Position numbers and translations under genes: made by a program. A model generated the notes under the pieces. That model had not been told where the DNA came from. It worked only from the letters and a program-made list of their open reading frames with translations, and searched no databases. This document shows positions 43,566 to 53,713 of a DNA stretch of 64,000 nt, piece after piece. The DNA is taken from positions 62,001 to 126,000 of the forward strand of contig CALKBV010000012.1 in the NCBI GenBank assembly GCA_937775265.1, written 5' to 3'. This DNA is from an uncultured Pseudomonadales bacterium. Its GTDB lineage: Bacteria > Pseudomonadota > Gammaproteobacteria > Pseudomonadales > Azotimanducaceae. Numbering within the stretch: the stretch's first letter is position 1; every line of letters starts with the position of its first letter.

Positions 43566-44282
43566 TTGGGCCCCGTTGGTGCAGATGTGGATGTGTCAGG
43601 TATCGGTGGTGTAGATGGTTGCGCCGGAGGCTGGTTGCTGGCTTCTATGGGCCAGCCTGTGGATCTATTCGGTTCATTCGGGGCGTTGTTAAAGGCGCAT
43701 CCGAATAAGACTTTATTGGTAGACATTCCCATGGGGTTGCCTGACAAATTCCCCCGAGATGTTGAACCGCAGGCCAGGAAGCTTTTGCCGGGAAGGTCTG
43801 GGAGTCTTTTTCCAGTTCCTTGCAGGCAGGCCGTATATGCTTCCTCGTACGAAGATGCCTGTAAAACGAATTCACGGTATCTGGGGAAAAAGCTCTCCAG
43901 GCAAACCTGGAACATCTGCTCGAAAATCCGAGAGGTCGACCAGATTCTCTGTAGCGACGCTTCATTACAAGACCGGGTATATGAATCTCATCCGGAACTT
44001 GCCTTCTACCTGTTGTCAACTGAAGGTCCCTATCATTCGAAAAAGACACGCGACGGAATAGCGGAGCGCCTCAACATTCTTGCGACATACTATGAGCCGG
44101 TTCTTGAGTATTATGATCTCGCGCTACAGAAATACCCCAGGAAACTGGTTGCACGGGATGATGTCCTAGATGCAATGATCCTGATGGTGTTGGGCAGCGT
44201 TGATCAAACCGTATTGGAGGATTCAGGCGGCAAGGATGAGCAGGGACTCAAAATACGGATGACACTGCCCAAGACCCACTGA
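43566..44282 (+). CDS. DUF429 family protein
   Basis: A 238-residue protein of the DUF429 family, which has a predicted RNase H-like fold. It starts at TTG 43566 directly after the gor stop. Later GTG codons (43590 or nearby) are alternatives. The opening GIGGVDGCAGGWLLA with the acidic strand VDIPMGLPD (about 57-65) carries the paired Asp expected of the fold. ESHPELAFYLL and ARDDVLDAMILMVLGS near 200 add further conserved acids. The function is not known. It is probably cotranscribed with gor. Confidence 0.75.
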   Translation: MGPVGADVDVSGIGGVDGCAGGWLLASMGQPVDLFGSFGALLKAHPNKTLLVDIPMGLPDKFPRDVEPQARKLLPGRSGSLFPVPCRQAVYASSYEDACKTNSRYLGKKLSRQTWNICSKIREVDQILCSDASLQDRVYESHPELAFYLLSTEGPYHSKKTRDGIAERLNILATYYEPVLEYYDLALQKYPRKLVARDDVLDAMILMVLGSVDQTVLEDSGGKDEQGLKIRMTLPKTH

Positions 44283-44341
44283 TGGAATTTTGTTATTGTC
44301 GACCGCTCGACATGACTCTCAATGACCCCTGAGGAATATCA

Positions 44342-46012
44342 GTGACCGATGATCTGACATCTTTGCTCAACCTGTTCGATTCCTATCTAGGATCTGCGCA
44401 GTATTTTCCGTTTCTTCTGCTGGGGACCGGAATCTTCTTTACGCTTTACCTGAAGTTCCCGCAATTACGATTCTTTAACCACGCGCTTCGCATCGTTCGC
44501 GGCAAATACGATAAAGATGATGCTAAAGGCGATGCCAGCCATTTCCAGGCGCTGGCGACAGCTATTTCAGGCACGGTGGGCACCGGTAATATTGGTGGGG
44601 TCGCGCTTGCGATTTATCTGGGCGGACCAGCGGCGTTGTTCTGGATGTGGATGACCGCATTTTTCGGTATGACCACCAAGTTTGTAGAAGTCACGCTTTC
44701 CCATAAATACCGGATGGTGGATGACGAGGGTCATATCATCGGTGGTCCAATGTATGTGATGGAGCGCCGGCTGAACATGAAATGGCTGGCCGTGTTCTTT
44801 GCGGTCGCGACGGTGATAAGTTCATTCGGGACGGGTAGCCTGCCGCAAAGCAATAACATCGCGATCGGCGTGGCCACGACTTTCGGAATACCAGAGTGGA
44901 TTACCGGAGGAGTGCTCGCGATTGTCCTGGGTCTTGTGATTGTCGGTGGCATCAAGCGGATCGTTCGGGTGGCCGAAAGCATTGTGCCCATCATGTCGGT
45001 GATATACGTGATTGGTGCGCTTTCCGTGATTCTGGTCAATCTTCCCCAGGTTGGCGCGTCGTTCGTTGCTGTATTCCAGGATGCATTTACCGGGTCAGCA
45101 GCAACCGGTGGGTTCCTTGGAGCAAGCTTCGCTTACGCTTTTAATCGGGGTGTTAACCGGGGATTATTCTCGAACGAAGCCGGGCAGGGTAGTGCTCCTA
45201 TTGCCCATGCTGCGGCAAAGACCAATGAGCCGGTTTCGGAAGGAATGGTTTCTATTCTGGAACCCTTCATCGACACGATTATTATTTGTACATTAACCGG
45301 GCTGGTAATTTTGTCTTCGGGCGTGTGGACGGAAAAACTGCAGAATGATTTCCAGAGCTTCGACATGGAATTTATTTCAGGCACCTATACAGAAGGTAGT
45401 GACGATGACCGGGCAGATCTTTACGCGCACCTCAATTTTGGTGATTCGAGTATTGAACCATTAACCGGTGAGCTCGAAGTCAGGGACGGTATAGCATTGC
45501 AAGGTGATTTCACGCTCCTTCATAACCGGTCTATTGCCGAAGAAGTGCAGTACTTCGATGGGGGTTTGCCTTACTCAGGTAGTCTCCAGGTAGTCGACGG
45601 CAAACTTCAGGACGCCGTGACGGTGCGCGGCAAGTCCTTGATTCACTCTGTGAACCTGACAACCGAAGCATTTACCAGGGGCGCGTTTGGCGATTATGGA
45701 AAATATATTGTCGCCATTGGCCTGGTGCTTTTCGCGTTCACTACGGCAGTCGCGTGGTCATATTATGGTGATCGTGCGATGACATACCTGTTCGGCACAG
45801 CATCAGTCCTGCCATACCGGATGCTTTACGTGCTCGGTTTCTTTGTGGCAGCCATATCAGATACATCCCTCATCTGGCTTGTTTCCGCGATTACGATCGC
45901 GTTGATGACTATTCCGAACCTAATTGCGATTTTGCTGCTACGAAGCGAGATGAGAGACACTATTGAAGAGTATTGGGATCAATTTGAGCGCGAACAGCAG
46001 AAGGAGAGATAA
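44342..46012 (+). CDS. Sodium:alanine symporter (AgcS family) with a large inserted domain
   Basis: A 556-residue amino-acid carrier of the APC superfamily that uses a sodium (or proton) gradient to import alanine or glycine. It starts at GTG 44342. Signatures are [34 protein letters not shown] (about 75-93) and [17 protein letters not shown] near 278. Members usually run from the GVW segment straight to LTxxAF. Here about 100 extra residues, roughly 331-438, lie between. The insert is soluble, acidic and rich in beta-like stretches ([19 protein letters not shown]). The following PreP-like protease starts after 2 nt, suggesting a peptide-to-amino-acid theme. Confidence 0.9.
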   Translation: MTDDLTSLLNLFDSYLGSAQYFPFLLLGTGIFFTLYLKFPQLRFFNHALRIVRGKYDKDDAKGDASHFQALATAISGTVGTGNIGGVALAIYLGGPAALFWMWMTAFFGMTTKFVEVTLSHKYRMVDDEGHIIGGPMYVMERRLNMKWLAVFFAVATVISSFGTGSLPQSNNIAIGVATTFGIPEWITGGVLAIVLGLVIVGGIKRIVRVAESIVPIMSVIYVIGALSVILVNLPQVGASFVAVFQDAFTGSAATGGFLGASFAYAFNRGVNRGLFSNEAGQGSAPIAHAAAKTNEPVSEGMVSILEPFIDTIIICTLTGLVILSSGVWTEKLQNDFQSFDMEFISGTYTEGSDDDRADLYAHLNFGDSSIEPLTGELEVRDGIALQGDFTLLHNRSIAEEVQYFDGGLPYSGSLQVVDGKLQDAVTVRGKSLIHSVNLTTEAFTRGAFGDYGKYIVAIGLVLFAFTTAVAWSYYGDRAMTYLFGTASVLPYRMLYVLGFFVAAISDTSLIWLVSAITIALMTIPNLIAILLLRSEMRDTIEEYWDQFEREQQKER

Positions 46013-46014
46013 CG

Positions 46015-48948
46015 ATGGCTGCTGGATTTAAACTTGAGCGATCAAAACATATTCCTGCATTGAATCTGACTTTCGAGGAATACACTCATACCAGTGGCGC
46101 GAAGCATTACCATCTGGCGAATGACTATGCAGAGAACGTCTTCATGGTAGCGTTCCGAACGGTGCCTCATGATTCATCAGGGGTTGCGCACATTCTTGAG
46201 CACACGGCTCTATGTGGCAGTGAAAAATTCCCAGTTCGTGACCCGTTTTTCCTCATGATAAGACGCTCGTTGAACACTTTTATGAACGCGTTCACAACAA
46301 GCGACTATACGGCCTATCCGTTTGCCAGCCAGAACCGCAAAGACTACTTTAATTTATTGGAGGTATATCTGGATGCGGTGTTTTTCTCGCGTCTTGATCC
46401 TTTAGATTTTTCCCAGGAAGGTCACCGGGTGGAATTTCAGGACCCCGAGGATTCGGATTCCCCTCTGGTCTATAAAGGTGTCGTCTATAATGAAATGAAA
46501 GGTGACACCAGCTCACCGGTTTCGATGTTGTATCACGGTATCCAGAAAGCGCTTTACCCAACTTCGACCTATCACTACAACAGTGGCGGCGACCCGATAT
46601 CGATTCCTTCCTTGAGTTATGAAGAACTCAAAGCGTTCTATCAGTCGCACTACCATCCTTCCAATGCCATTTTCATGACATTTGGCGACCTTGACGCTGC
46701 CACTTTGCAGCAAAAAATCGCGTCGCTAGCCCTCGACCGTCTGGTTTCGAGCGCCGCGCCGCCGATTGCGGTTTTTCCTGAAGTTCGTTACAAGCACCCG
46801 GTGGTAAAAGAGCTCACCTATCCGGTTGATGAAGATGACTCTAATGGTAAGACTCACATCGTACTTGCCTGGTTGCTGGGTAAAAACACTGACCTGAAGA
46901 TGTTATTGCGTTGCCATCTACTGTCAGACGTTTTACTGGATACCAGTGCTTCACCGCTTCGTCAGGCTTTGGAGAAAACAGATCTCGCGACGGCGGCGTC
47001 GCCCATGTGTGGATTCGAAGAGGATCACATGGAGATGAACTTTATGTGCGGCGTCGAAGGTAGTGAACCGGAACACGCAGATGCCATAGAGCGACTCATC
47101 CTGGGGGTTTTGGAAAATGTGGCAGAGCAGGGTATTCCCGAGGATCGTTTGGAAGCCGTCCTCCATCAACTTGAGCTATCTCAACGTGAGATTGGCGGCG
47201 ACGGTTGGCCATATGGATTACAGTTAATCTTCTCCTGTATGTCGGCTGCGGTTCATCGCGGTGACCCGATAGGTCTTCTGGATCTGGACACTGCGCTGCA
47301 GGAGCTGCGTCAAGAGATCAAAGATCCAGGGTTCATCAAACGATTGGTCCGCGAGCTTCTTCTGGGCAATTCCCACAGGGTCAAGGTAGTGATGAAACCC
47401 GACAGAGAGCTGGCGTCTCGATTAATAGAGGAAGAGCGAACAAAACTCGAGACACTTCGCACGTCCTTTTCGGATGCTGAGCGGTCAAATGTTCTTGAGC
47501 TTGCAAAGGCGCTGAATAAGCGGCAGAGCCAGGAGGAAGACCTGAGTCTTCTGCCCCAGGTAACCCGCGCTGACATTCCGCCGTCCAAGGTTTTTCCGGC
47601 TCTTGCTGGTAGGGCGCTAAAGAGTAAGGCTCTGGAGGCGCAAGCAGCTAATGGTATTAGGTTGACGACTGCGAGGGCAGGCACGAATGGTATTACCTAT
47701 CACCAGGTTGTCTCGCCGTTACCAGCGCTCACGACACCGCTGCTGGGGCTCTTGCCTATTTACTCCCAGGTGGTGACAGAGGTAGGTTCCGCGGACAGGA
47801 ACTACCTGGAAACCCAGCAGGCCCAGCACAGTATAACGGGCGGTATAAGTGCCTTTTCATCTTTTCGAAGTGACCTGAACGATTGTGAGGATGGGCAGGG
47901 ATACCTGACTCTGTCCAGCCGAACGCTTAACCCAAAGGCCGTCGAAATGGCTCATCTGGTTAAAGAGACTGCGAATGAACCGCGGTTCGACGAAGTCGAC
48001 AGGATTAGAGAACTCGTTCAACAACTAAGTATCCGCAGGTCAAACAGCGTTGCATCTAATGGACATCAATATGCGATGTCTGCCGCCGCCGCGTCATTGC
48101 GCCCTCTTGCGAACGTCAGCGATTTTTTGTCTGGTATCCCGGCGATTATGCGACTGAAGAAGCTGGCTCGTGATATTGACGACGGTCAGTTGCTACGGGA
48201 TCTTGCCGCTTCAATGCAACAGCTCCATGACCAGTTGAGATGTAATTCTCCGGAGTTACTGGTCATCTCGGAAGCAGCGTTTCTGGAGAGCTACACGGAA
48301 GCGGTATCTGCGCTGTGGGGTGGTACGGCCCAGGCTGAAGAATCTCGATTTGATGTCACCAGTATTGATAACCCCGGTGACAGGGCGTTCGTTGTGACAA
48401 CCCAGGTTAATTATTGCGCAACAGTATATCCCACGATCCCTGAATCTAATGAAGATGCTGCAGCATTGTCGGTGCTTGCCGGTGTGCTTAGAAATAACTT
48501 CCTGCATTCTGAGGTTCGCGAAAAAGGTGGGGCTTATGGTGGTGGTGCAGGGCATGACTCCACCGCCGGCGTATTCAGGTTCTATTCCTACAGAGATCCT
48601 CGCCTGATGGAGACGTTTGAAGATTTTAGCCAGTCGATTGATTGGGCGCTGAATAATGACATAACAGATGTAATGCTTGAGGAAGCAGTGCTCGGGATTA
48701 TCAGTTCAGTCGATGCGCCGGGATCTCCGGCAGGTGAGATCCGCCAAGCGTTCCATCATGGATTATTCGGGCGTTCAGCCGAACACAGAGAGGCTTCCAG
48801 GGGACGTTACCTGGATGTGCGACAGAATGATCTTCGGCGTGTCATAGATACCTACCTTCACAAGACGCCATCACGAGCGGTTGTTACCAGTGAAAACAGG
48901 CTTGGCGAAGTCGATAATCAGTTTGAACAAATTTTTGTTAATGAATAG
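46015..48948 (+). CDS. Insulinase-family zinc protease, presequence protease (PreP, M16C) type
   Basis: A 977-residue protease of the M16C group, which degrades short unstructured peptides inside a closed chamber. The inverted zinc motif is His59-x-x-Glu62-His63 in AHILEHTALCGSEKFPVRDPFF (split), with the third ligand Glu in VVYNEMKG near 160. The full four-domain length is present, including the C-terminal REKGGAYGGGAG with the Arg/Tyr pair that binds substrate. No export signal is seen. It is 2 nt after the alanine symporter and 11 nt before the dienelactone hydrolase-like gene, giving a likely operon. Confidence 0.93.
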   Translation: MAAGFKLERSKHIPALNLTFEEYTHTSGAKHYHLANDYAENVFMVAFRTVPHDSSGVAHILEHTALCGSEKFPVRDPFFLMIRRSLNTFMNAFTTSDYTAYPFASQNRKDYFNLLEVYLDAVFFSRLDPLDFSQEGHRVEFQDPEDSDSPLVYKGVVYNEMKGDTSSPVSMLYHGIQKALYPTSTYHYNSGGDPISIPSLSYEELKAFYQSHYHPSNAIFMTFGDLDAATLQQKIASLALDRLVSSAAPPIAVFPEVRYKHPVVKELTYPVDEDDSNGKTHIVLAWLLGKNTDLKMLLRCHLLSDVLLDTSASPLRQALEKTDLATAASPMCGFEEDHMEMNFMCGVEGSEPEHADAIERLILGVLENVAEQGIPEDRLEAVLHQLELSQREIGGDGWPYGLQLIFSCMSAAVHRGDPIGLLDLDTALQELRQEIKDPGFIKRLVRELLLGNSHRVKVVMKPDRELASRLIEEERTKLETLRTSFSDAERSNVLELAKALNKRQSQEEDLSLLPQVTRADIPPSKVFPALAGRALKSKALEAQAANGIRLTTARAGTNGITYHQVVSPLPALTTPLLGLLPIYSQVVTEVGSADRNYLETQQAQHSITGGISAFSSFRSDLNDCEDGQGYLTLSSRTLNPKAVEMAHLVKETANEPRFDEVDRIRELVQQLSIRRSNSVASNGHQYAMSAAAASLRPLANVSDFLSGIPAIMRLKKLARDIDDGQLLRDLAASMQQLHDQLRCNSPELLVISEAAFLESYTEAVSALWGGTAQAEESRFDVTSIDNPGDRAFVVTTQVNYCATVYPTIPESNEDAAALSVLAGVLRNNFLHSEVREKGGAYGGGAGHDSTAGVFRFYSYRDPRLMETFEDFSQSIDWALNNDITDVMLEEAVLGIISSVDAPGSPAGEIRQAFHHGLFGRSAEHREASRGRYLDVRQNDLRRVIDTYLHKTPSRAVVTSENRLGEVDNQFEQIFVNE

Positions 48949-48959
48949 AGGAGCGGTCG

Positions 48960-49631
48960 ATGAATGACTCAATTGAACTTACCGGTGCTGATGGTTTTAC
49001 ATTCAGCGCCTATTTGGCGAAACCGACGGGTGAACCTAAAGGTCGCGTGGTGGTCATCCAGGAAATATTCGGGGTGAACAACCACATTCGAGAAGTCTGT
49101 GATGGTTATGCAGAGGCTGGATACGTAGCCCTGGCACCGGCGCTGTTTGACAGGGTCGAGCGTGGCATCGAGCTTGGTTACGAAGGTGATGATATGACTC
49201 AAGGTATTGAAATTGCCATGGGTAAGCTGGAGATGCCAAACACCATGAGCGATGTCCAAGCGGCGATTGATTACCTGGCAAGGGATGGCAAGGTTGGTGT
49301 GGTCGGATACTGTTTTGGCGGATTACTCACGTGGTTGAGTGCAGCGGGTGCTAATAACATTGCCTGTGCCAGTGGTTACTACGGGGGAGGTATTGCCCAG
49401 TCGATCGAAAAAACGCCAAAAGTGCCAACTATCCTTCATTTCGGAGAGTTAGATGCACATATTCCGATGCCAGATGTGAAATCTATTGACGAGGCTTATC
49501 CTGAGGTTATGGTTTACACCTATGACGCAGATCATGGATTTAACTGCGATCATAGAGCAAGTTATAACGAAACAGCGGCAACGTTGGCGCGCCAGCGAAC
49601 ACTGGGGTTTTTCGAGCAATACCTTGCTTGA
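48960..49631 (+). CDS. Dienelactone hydrolase family protein
   Basis: A 223-residue alpha/beta hydrolase of the dienelactone hydrolase family. The nucleophile is Cys118 in GVVGYCFGG, Glu36 in IQEIFGVNNHIRE shields it as in the family, Asp lies in HFGELDAHIPM and His in YDADHGFNCD. Members open lactones of chlorocatechol pathways or act on other esters. No aromatic ring-cleavage genes are near, so the substrate is uncertain. It is 11 nt after the protease gene. A ribosome binding site (GAGGAG) precedes ATG 48960. Confidence 0.9.
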   Translation: MNDSIELTGADGFTFSAYLAKPTGEPKGRVVVIQEIFGVNNHIREVCDGYAEAGYVALAPALFDRVERGIELGYEGDDMTQGIEIAMGKLEMPNTMSDVQAAIDYLARDGKVGVVGYCFGGLLTWLSAAGANNIACASGYYGGGIAQSIEKTPKVPTILHFGELDAHIPMPDVKSIDEAYPEVMVYTYDADHGFNCDHRASYNETAATLARQRTLGFFEQYLA

Positions 49632-49737
49632 GTCTTATTCCGTAGGCTTATTTTCGCGGGTCGAAATACTGTCAGAAGGCGTAGCGGTTTTTTCTGAAAA
49701 ATCAACCTTTTCGTGACTTCATAGATGCGACAAGAGG

Positions 49738-49767
49738 TTGTCAATTGGGGACTGGATTGCTTGACAA
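49738..49767. promoter_or_regulatory. Inverted repeat with a TTGACA-like element upstream of the TonB cluster
   Basis: TTGTCAA (49738-49744) and TTGACAA (49761-49767) are exact inverted copies 16 nt apart, about 130 nt before the first TonB-cluster gene. The second copy contains a consensus -35 box (TTGACA), so an operator overlapping the promoter is plausible. I find no clear -10 box and no typical Fur box. Confidence 0.4.
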
Positions 49768-49898
49768 TCAACGCCTGCTTCCTCATCCTGTCCCGCGTTG
49801 GCTGGAACTGGTTAAAGAGCGGTATCGACTTACGCTGCTTAAGCAGGGTCAGGTGAACAAAAAAATTATAAAAGCAACAAACCCCAGTAGGTATTAGC

Positions 49899-50675
49899 AT
49901 GAAAAAGCACCAGATGAGACTAGGTACAGTGATAAAAGCGCTGTGTTTGTTGTCTGTCATTAGTGCCAGTGAGGTTTACGCGGCGTCTCTAGACGACGTG
50001 CTCGGAGTGCGCTCCTCAACAACAGTTGAAGGCGCAAAATCTCAGGCAAAAATTGACAAGGTCACGGATCAGACACGTGATCTATTGCAGCAGTTCAAAA
50101 CCGTCATGAAGGTTGTTGACGGCTTACGTGTATACAACCAGCAGCAACGCAGGTTGATCAAAAACCAGGAAGACGAACTTGCAGAGCTCGAAGAGTCAAT
50201 CGATAACGTCACCGTTATCGAACGTCAAATCGGGCCACTCATTGAAAAGATGATAGTGAATCTCGAAAAGTTTGTAGAACTGGATATTCCCTTCCTGATC
50301 TCTGAGCGTCGCGAGCGAATCGAGTTCCTTAAAGACACACTGGATCGGGCGGACGTTTCTGTTGCAGAAAAGTTTAGCCAGGTACTTCAGGCCTACCAGG
50401 TCGAGAATACCTACGGTACGACAATCGAAGCTTATACCGATGTGATCGAGCTGGAAGGTAAGTCCCGCCAGGTCGACATGCTCAAGTGGGGTCGAGTTTC
50501 GCTTGTCTTCCAGACACCTGATGCAGAGTCCACCGGCGTTTGGAATAACGAGACACGACAGTGGGTCATGCTTCCTGATGAATTCAGGACTGGCGTACGT
50601 GATGGGCTGCGGATTGCGCGAAAAACCCAGACTGCAGATCTCGTCCACCTACCCGTATCGGCTCCAGGAGAATAA
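49899..50675 (+). CDS. DUF3450 periplasmic protein of the TonB energising cluster
   Basis: A 258-residue exported protein. The signal peptide covers about residues 1-28 (VIKALCLLSVISASEVYAA). The mature part is a long coiled coil (about 45-130, including QQQRRLIKNQEDELAELEESI), followed by WGRVSLVFQTPDAESTGVWN, which is characteristic of DUF3450. These proteins are found next to TtpC-ExbB-ExbD-TonB sets in marine gammaproteobacteria and probably assist that complex. ATG 49899 and its 3-nt gap to the next gene indicate an operon start. Confidence 0.85.
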   Translation: MKKHQMRLGTVIKALCLLSVISASEVYAASLDDVLGVRSSTTVEGAKSQAKIDKVTDQTRDLLQQFKTVMKVVDGLRVYNQQQRRLIKNQEDELAELEESIDNVTVIERQIGPLIEKMIVNLEKFVELDIPFLISERRERIEFLKDTLDRADVSVAEKFSQVLQAYQVENTYGTTIEAYTDVIELEGKSRQVDMLKWGRVSLVFQTPDAESTGVWNNETRQWVMLPDEFRTGVRDGLRIARKTQTADLVHLPVSAPGE

Positions 50676-50678
50676 CCC

Positions 50679-52061
50679 ATGAAGAAAGCGATCATTATTA
50701 TTATGGCTTTCGCCCTGGGATTTTCCGGGTATGCGAATGCGGCAGCAGACGAAATTCCAGCTAAATCACTGGCGGAGCTTCTTAAGCTTGTCAAAGAAGG
50801 CAGGGTTGTTAACGGTGAAGTTAACGATCGGCGCGAGCAAGAGTTCCTTGCAGACAAGGCAAAGCAGCGGAGCGAACTGCGAAACGCTGAGCGAATGCAG
50901 CGTGAAGAAGAAGCCGAGGCAGAACGCCTTGAGGGTATCTTTGAAAAGAACGAACAGGATATTGCTGCAAAGCAGGAAATTCTGGCTAAGCGACTTGGAT
51001 CACTTAGGGAGTTGTTCGGTGTTCTGCAGCAGGTTGCAGGCGATACACAAGGTGTGTTTGAAGGCTCTATTGTCTCATCACAGCTACCGGGCCGAGGTGA
51101 GTGGCTTGGTGAGTTCGCCCAATCTATGGGTAAGAGCTCCAAGCTGGCAACGATCGCAGAAATTGAGCGGTTATGGTTCGAGCTTCAGCGTGAAATGACT
51201 GAAAGCGCGAAGATCACGCGATTCAACGCAACGGTCATCAAGCTTGATGGCGAAGAAGTCGAACAGGAGGTTGTTCGGGTTGGTTCCTTTAACCTGATTA
51301 GTGATGGCCAATATGTTGCTTATGACATTAACACTGGCCTTATCCAGGAACTGCCAAGGCAGCCAGCATCGCGGTTTGTAGATTCTGCAGCAGATCTGGC
51401 GGAATCCTCAAGCGGCTACACGCCATTTGGGCTCGATCCGACTCGTGGTCAATTATTAGCCCTTCAGGTCCAGGTTCCAACGATAGAAGAACGGGTCAAC
51501 CAAGGTGGTACACCGGGTTATGTGATTATTGCCCTGGGTATCGTGGCGGCTCTTTTATCACTTGAGCGGTTTATTACCTTAACCTTGGTGGGTGCAGGTG
51601 TCAGCAACCAGGCTTCTAACCCAGGCACTGCGAATAGCAGCAACCCATTGGGCCGAGTATTACAGGTTTACCATGACAATAAGGATATTGAATCCGAAAC
51701 GCTGCAACTGAAGCTGGATGAAGCTATCCTGAAGGAACAACCGGCGATTCAGGCGCGTATTGCGTTTATCAAGATCATCTCGATGGTGGCACCGCTCTTG
51801 GGTCTTCTGGGTACGGTTATCGGTATGATCATAACGTTCCAGGCGATTACACTGTTCGGTACCGGTGACCCTAAAACGATGGCTGGTGGTATTTCACAGG
51901 CGCTGATTACTACCGTACTAGGTTTGACTGTAGCGATCCCAACGGTACTGTTGCACTCAATTGTTGATTCCAGGGCCAAATCGATCCTGCATGTATTAAC
52001 AGAGCAGAGCGCAGGACTGGTAGCAGAGCACGCAGAAAGCGCAGAAAGCGCAGGAAAGTAA
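50679..52061 (+). CDS. TtpC-like MotA/TolQ/ExbB proton-channel protein with periplasmic coiled coil
   Basis: A 460-residue inner-membrane protein of the TtpC type. A signal-like N-terminus (AIIIIMAFALGFSGYANA) leads to a periplasmic coiled coil at about 45-110, then a globular part. The C-terminal 200 residues hold the ExbB-like core: helices at GYVIIALGIVAALLSLERFI, KIISMVAPLLGLLGTVIGMIITF and QALITTVLGLTVAIPTVLLH. Vibrio TtpC is needed for TonB2 activity. It overlaps no gene and is separated from ExbB by 2 nt. Confidence 0.88.
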   Translation: MKKAIIIIMAFALGFSGYANAAADEIPAKSLAELLKLVKEGRVVNGEVNDRREQEFLADKAKQRSELRNAERMQREEEAEAERLEGIFEKNEQDIAAKQEILAKRLGSLRELFGVLQQVAGDTQGVFEGSIVSSQLPGRGEWLGEFAQSMGKSSKLATIAEIERLWFELQREMTESAKITRFNATVIKLDGEEVEQEVVRVGSFNLISDGQYVAYDINTGLIQELPRQPASRFVDSAADLAESSSGYTPFGLDPTRGQLLALQVQVPTIEERVNQGGTPGYVIIALGIVAALLSLERFITLTLVGAGVSNQASNPGTANSSNPLGRVLQVYHDNKDIESETLQLKLDEAILKEQPAIQARIAFIKIISMVAPLLGLLGTVIGMIITFQAITLFGTGDPKTMAGGISQALITTVLGLTVAIPTVLLHSIVDSRAKSILHVLTEQSAGLVAEHAESAESAGK

Positions 52062-52063
52062 GA

Positions 52064-52579
52064 ATGGATGCTATAGTTGTAGCGATTCGGACATTCCTGG
52101 AAGCGGGCGGCGATGTGTTGTTTCTCATCGCCGGCGCGACCTTCTGTATGTGGGCATTGATTTTCGAACGGTTTTGGTTCATTCAAACTGAACACAAGCA
52201 AGACGTTGGGAAAGCACTGTCCTACTGGGAAGGTCGTCAGGAAAGAACGTCGTGGAATGCTCACATGATCCGATTGCGATTGATCTCAGAGGTCAATTTG
52301 CGTCTTAAGGTAAATATGGGTTTTATCAAAACACTAATTTCATTGTTGCCTTTGCTAGGTTTACTTGGGACGGTGACCGGTATGGTCTCTGTTTTCGAGG
52401 CTATGACCTATTCCGGAGGGAATGCACGCTCTATGGCGGCTGGCGTTTCCATGGCTACGATTCCGACGATGTCTGGAATGGTAGCAACCCTCTCTGGCGT
52501 GTTAGCGAATACGTTTTTGGCTTCCAAGGTTTCTTCAGAAGAAAGCTATATGGAAGACACGCTAACTATGGATCACTAG
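52064..52579 (+). CDS. exbB: ExbB-like proton-channel subunit
   Basis: A 171-residue short ExbB of the TonB2 type. Its three helices are at about 18-38 (GDVLFLIAGATFCMWALIF), 90-115 (FIKTLISLLPLLGLLGTVTGMVSVFEAM) and 130-155 (GVSMATIPTMSGMVATLSGVLANTF). With ExbD it would form the proton channel that drives TonB. The gene follows the TtpC-like gene by 2 nt. After its stop, a short inverted repeat (CATTGCC-GG-GGCAATG) lies before exbD. Confidence 0.88.
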   Translation: MDAIVVAIRTFLEAGGDVLFLIAGATFCMWALIFERFWFIQTEHKQDVGKALSYWEGRQERTSWNAHMIRLRLISEVNLRLKVNMGFIKTLISLLPLLGLLGTVTGMVSVFEAMTYSGGNARSMAAGVSMATIPTMSGMVATLSGVLANTFLASKVSSEESYMEDTLTMDH

Positions 52580-52640
52580 GCAAGCGCCATAACATTGCCG
52601 GGGCAATGCTAAGGCGAAAGAAAAACAACCGAGTAAGAAC

Positions 52641-53042
52641 ATGCGAAGACCCACACAACAAGAAGAAGAAAAGGTCGCTGACTTAACACCCATGCTCGAT
52701 GTGGTGTTTATTCTGTTGATTTTCTTCATTGTAACCGCCACTTTTATCAAGGAAACCGGTATAGAAGTTAACCGGCCTGATACTAAAACGGCGCAGTTTA
52801 AAAAGACTGTCTCGTTATTGGTTGCAGTTTCCCCTGACAGCGGTATCTGGATCGACAAGAAGAAAGTCGATGTCAGGAGAGTTCGTCCATTGATGGAACG
52901 CCTCCACGCTGAGAACCCAAAGGGTGGTCTGGTTATCCAGGCTGACATGGACTCCAAGGTAGAAAAGGTTCTGGCTATCATGGATGCGGCACGTACGATT
53001 GGCATTGCCCAAGTGGCGATTGCCGGAGAAGACAGTAACTAG
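52641..53042 (+). CDS. exbD: ExbD-like biopolymer transport protein
   Basis: A 133-residue protein with one N-terminal transmembrane helix and a periplasmic domain. The motif ADLTPMLDVVFILLIFFIVTATF (17-39, split) carries the membrane-embedded Asp that takes part in proton translocation. The periplasmic part (TGIEVNRPDTKTA, then KGGLVIQADMDSKVEKVLAIMDAAR) is typical. The gap before it (61 nt) is the only sizeable one in the cluster. TonB follows 8 nt later. Confidence 0.9.
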   Translation: MRRPTQQEEEKVADLTPMLDVVFILLIFFIVTATFIKETGIEVNRPDTKTAQFKKTVSLLVAVSPDSGIWIDKKKVDVRRVRPLMERLHAENPKGGLVIQADMDSKVEKVLAIMDAARTIGIAQVAIAGEDSN

Positions 53043-53050
53043 GAGGGTAT

Positions 53051-53701
53051 ATGGCTATTAGATTCAGTCTTTCCGCTATCGTTGGTGTCATAGTCACACT
53101 GGCACTTTTCTACCTGATGCAAGCCCTGATTTCGGGAGCTGGCAGTGCGCTTACCGATGACAAAATTGGTAATCTGGTAGATTTCGTTCGCGTTAAGCAG
53201 GACCAGGACGTACAGAAAAAACAACGCAAGCCGAAAAAACCACCACCGCCTGATGAACCACCACCGGAAACCCCACCGCAGAACTTCAACGTAAACGTTG
53301 ATAAGACTGGTTTCTCAATGAGTGGCCTTGATGCGAGCATTGGCATTAATATCGGTTCAGGTGGGTTTGGTATCAGTGACGGTGAGTATCTGCCTATCGT
53401 TAAGGTACAACCGCAGTACCCAAGACGTGCGCTAAGTCGTGGTATGTCTGGCTGGGTAATTGTCGAATTTACGGTATCGGCTCAAGGGACTGTCTCTAGC
53501 CCGTTTATTGTTTCAAATTGTGGTTGGATCAAGAATGTTCGTAATGAAGGTAAGTGTGAAGACAATCCGAACAGCGTGTTTGATTCTGCGGCGCTGAAGG
53601 CAGCGTTGAAATTCAAATATAAGCCGAAGGTCATTGATGGAGATCCAGTTGCAACAGCTGGCGTCCAGAACAAGATTTCCTTTGAATTGGTAGAAGATTA
53701 G
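53051..53701 (+). CDS. tonB: TonB family energy-transducing protein
   Basis: A 216-residue TonB2-type protein. An N-terminal transmembrane helix (SAIVGVIVTLALFYLMQAL) is followed by a short Lys/Pro-rich spacer (KPKKPPPPDEPPPETPPQ, about 57-76) and the C-terminal TonB domain: VKVQPQYPRRALSRGMSGWVIVEFTV with the YPxxA motif, then FDSAALKAALKFKYKPKV. It would transmit proton-motive energy to outer-membrane TonB-dependent transporters, none of which is encoded in this window. Confidence 0.92.
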   Translation: MAIRFSLSAIVGVIVTLALFYLMQALISGAGSALTDDKIGNLVDFVRVKQDQDVQKKQRKPKKPPPPDEPPPETPPQNFNVNVDKTGFSMSGLDASIGINIGSGGFGISDGEYLPIVKVQPQYPRRALSRGMSGWVIVEFTVSAQGTVSSPFIVSNCGWIKNVRNEGKCEDNPNSVFDSAALKAALKFKYKPKVIDGDPVATAGVQNKISFELVED

Positions 53702-53713
53702 GAGCCTGCTGTA

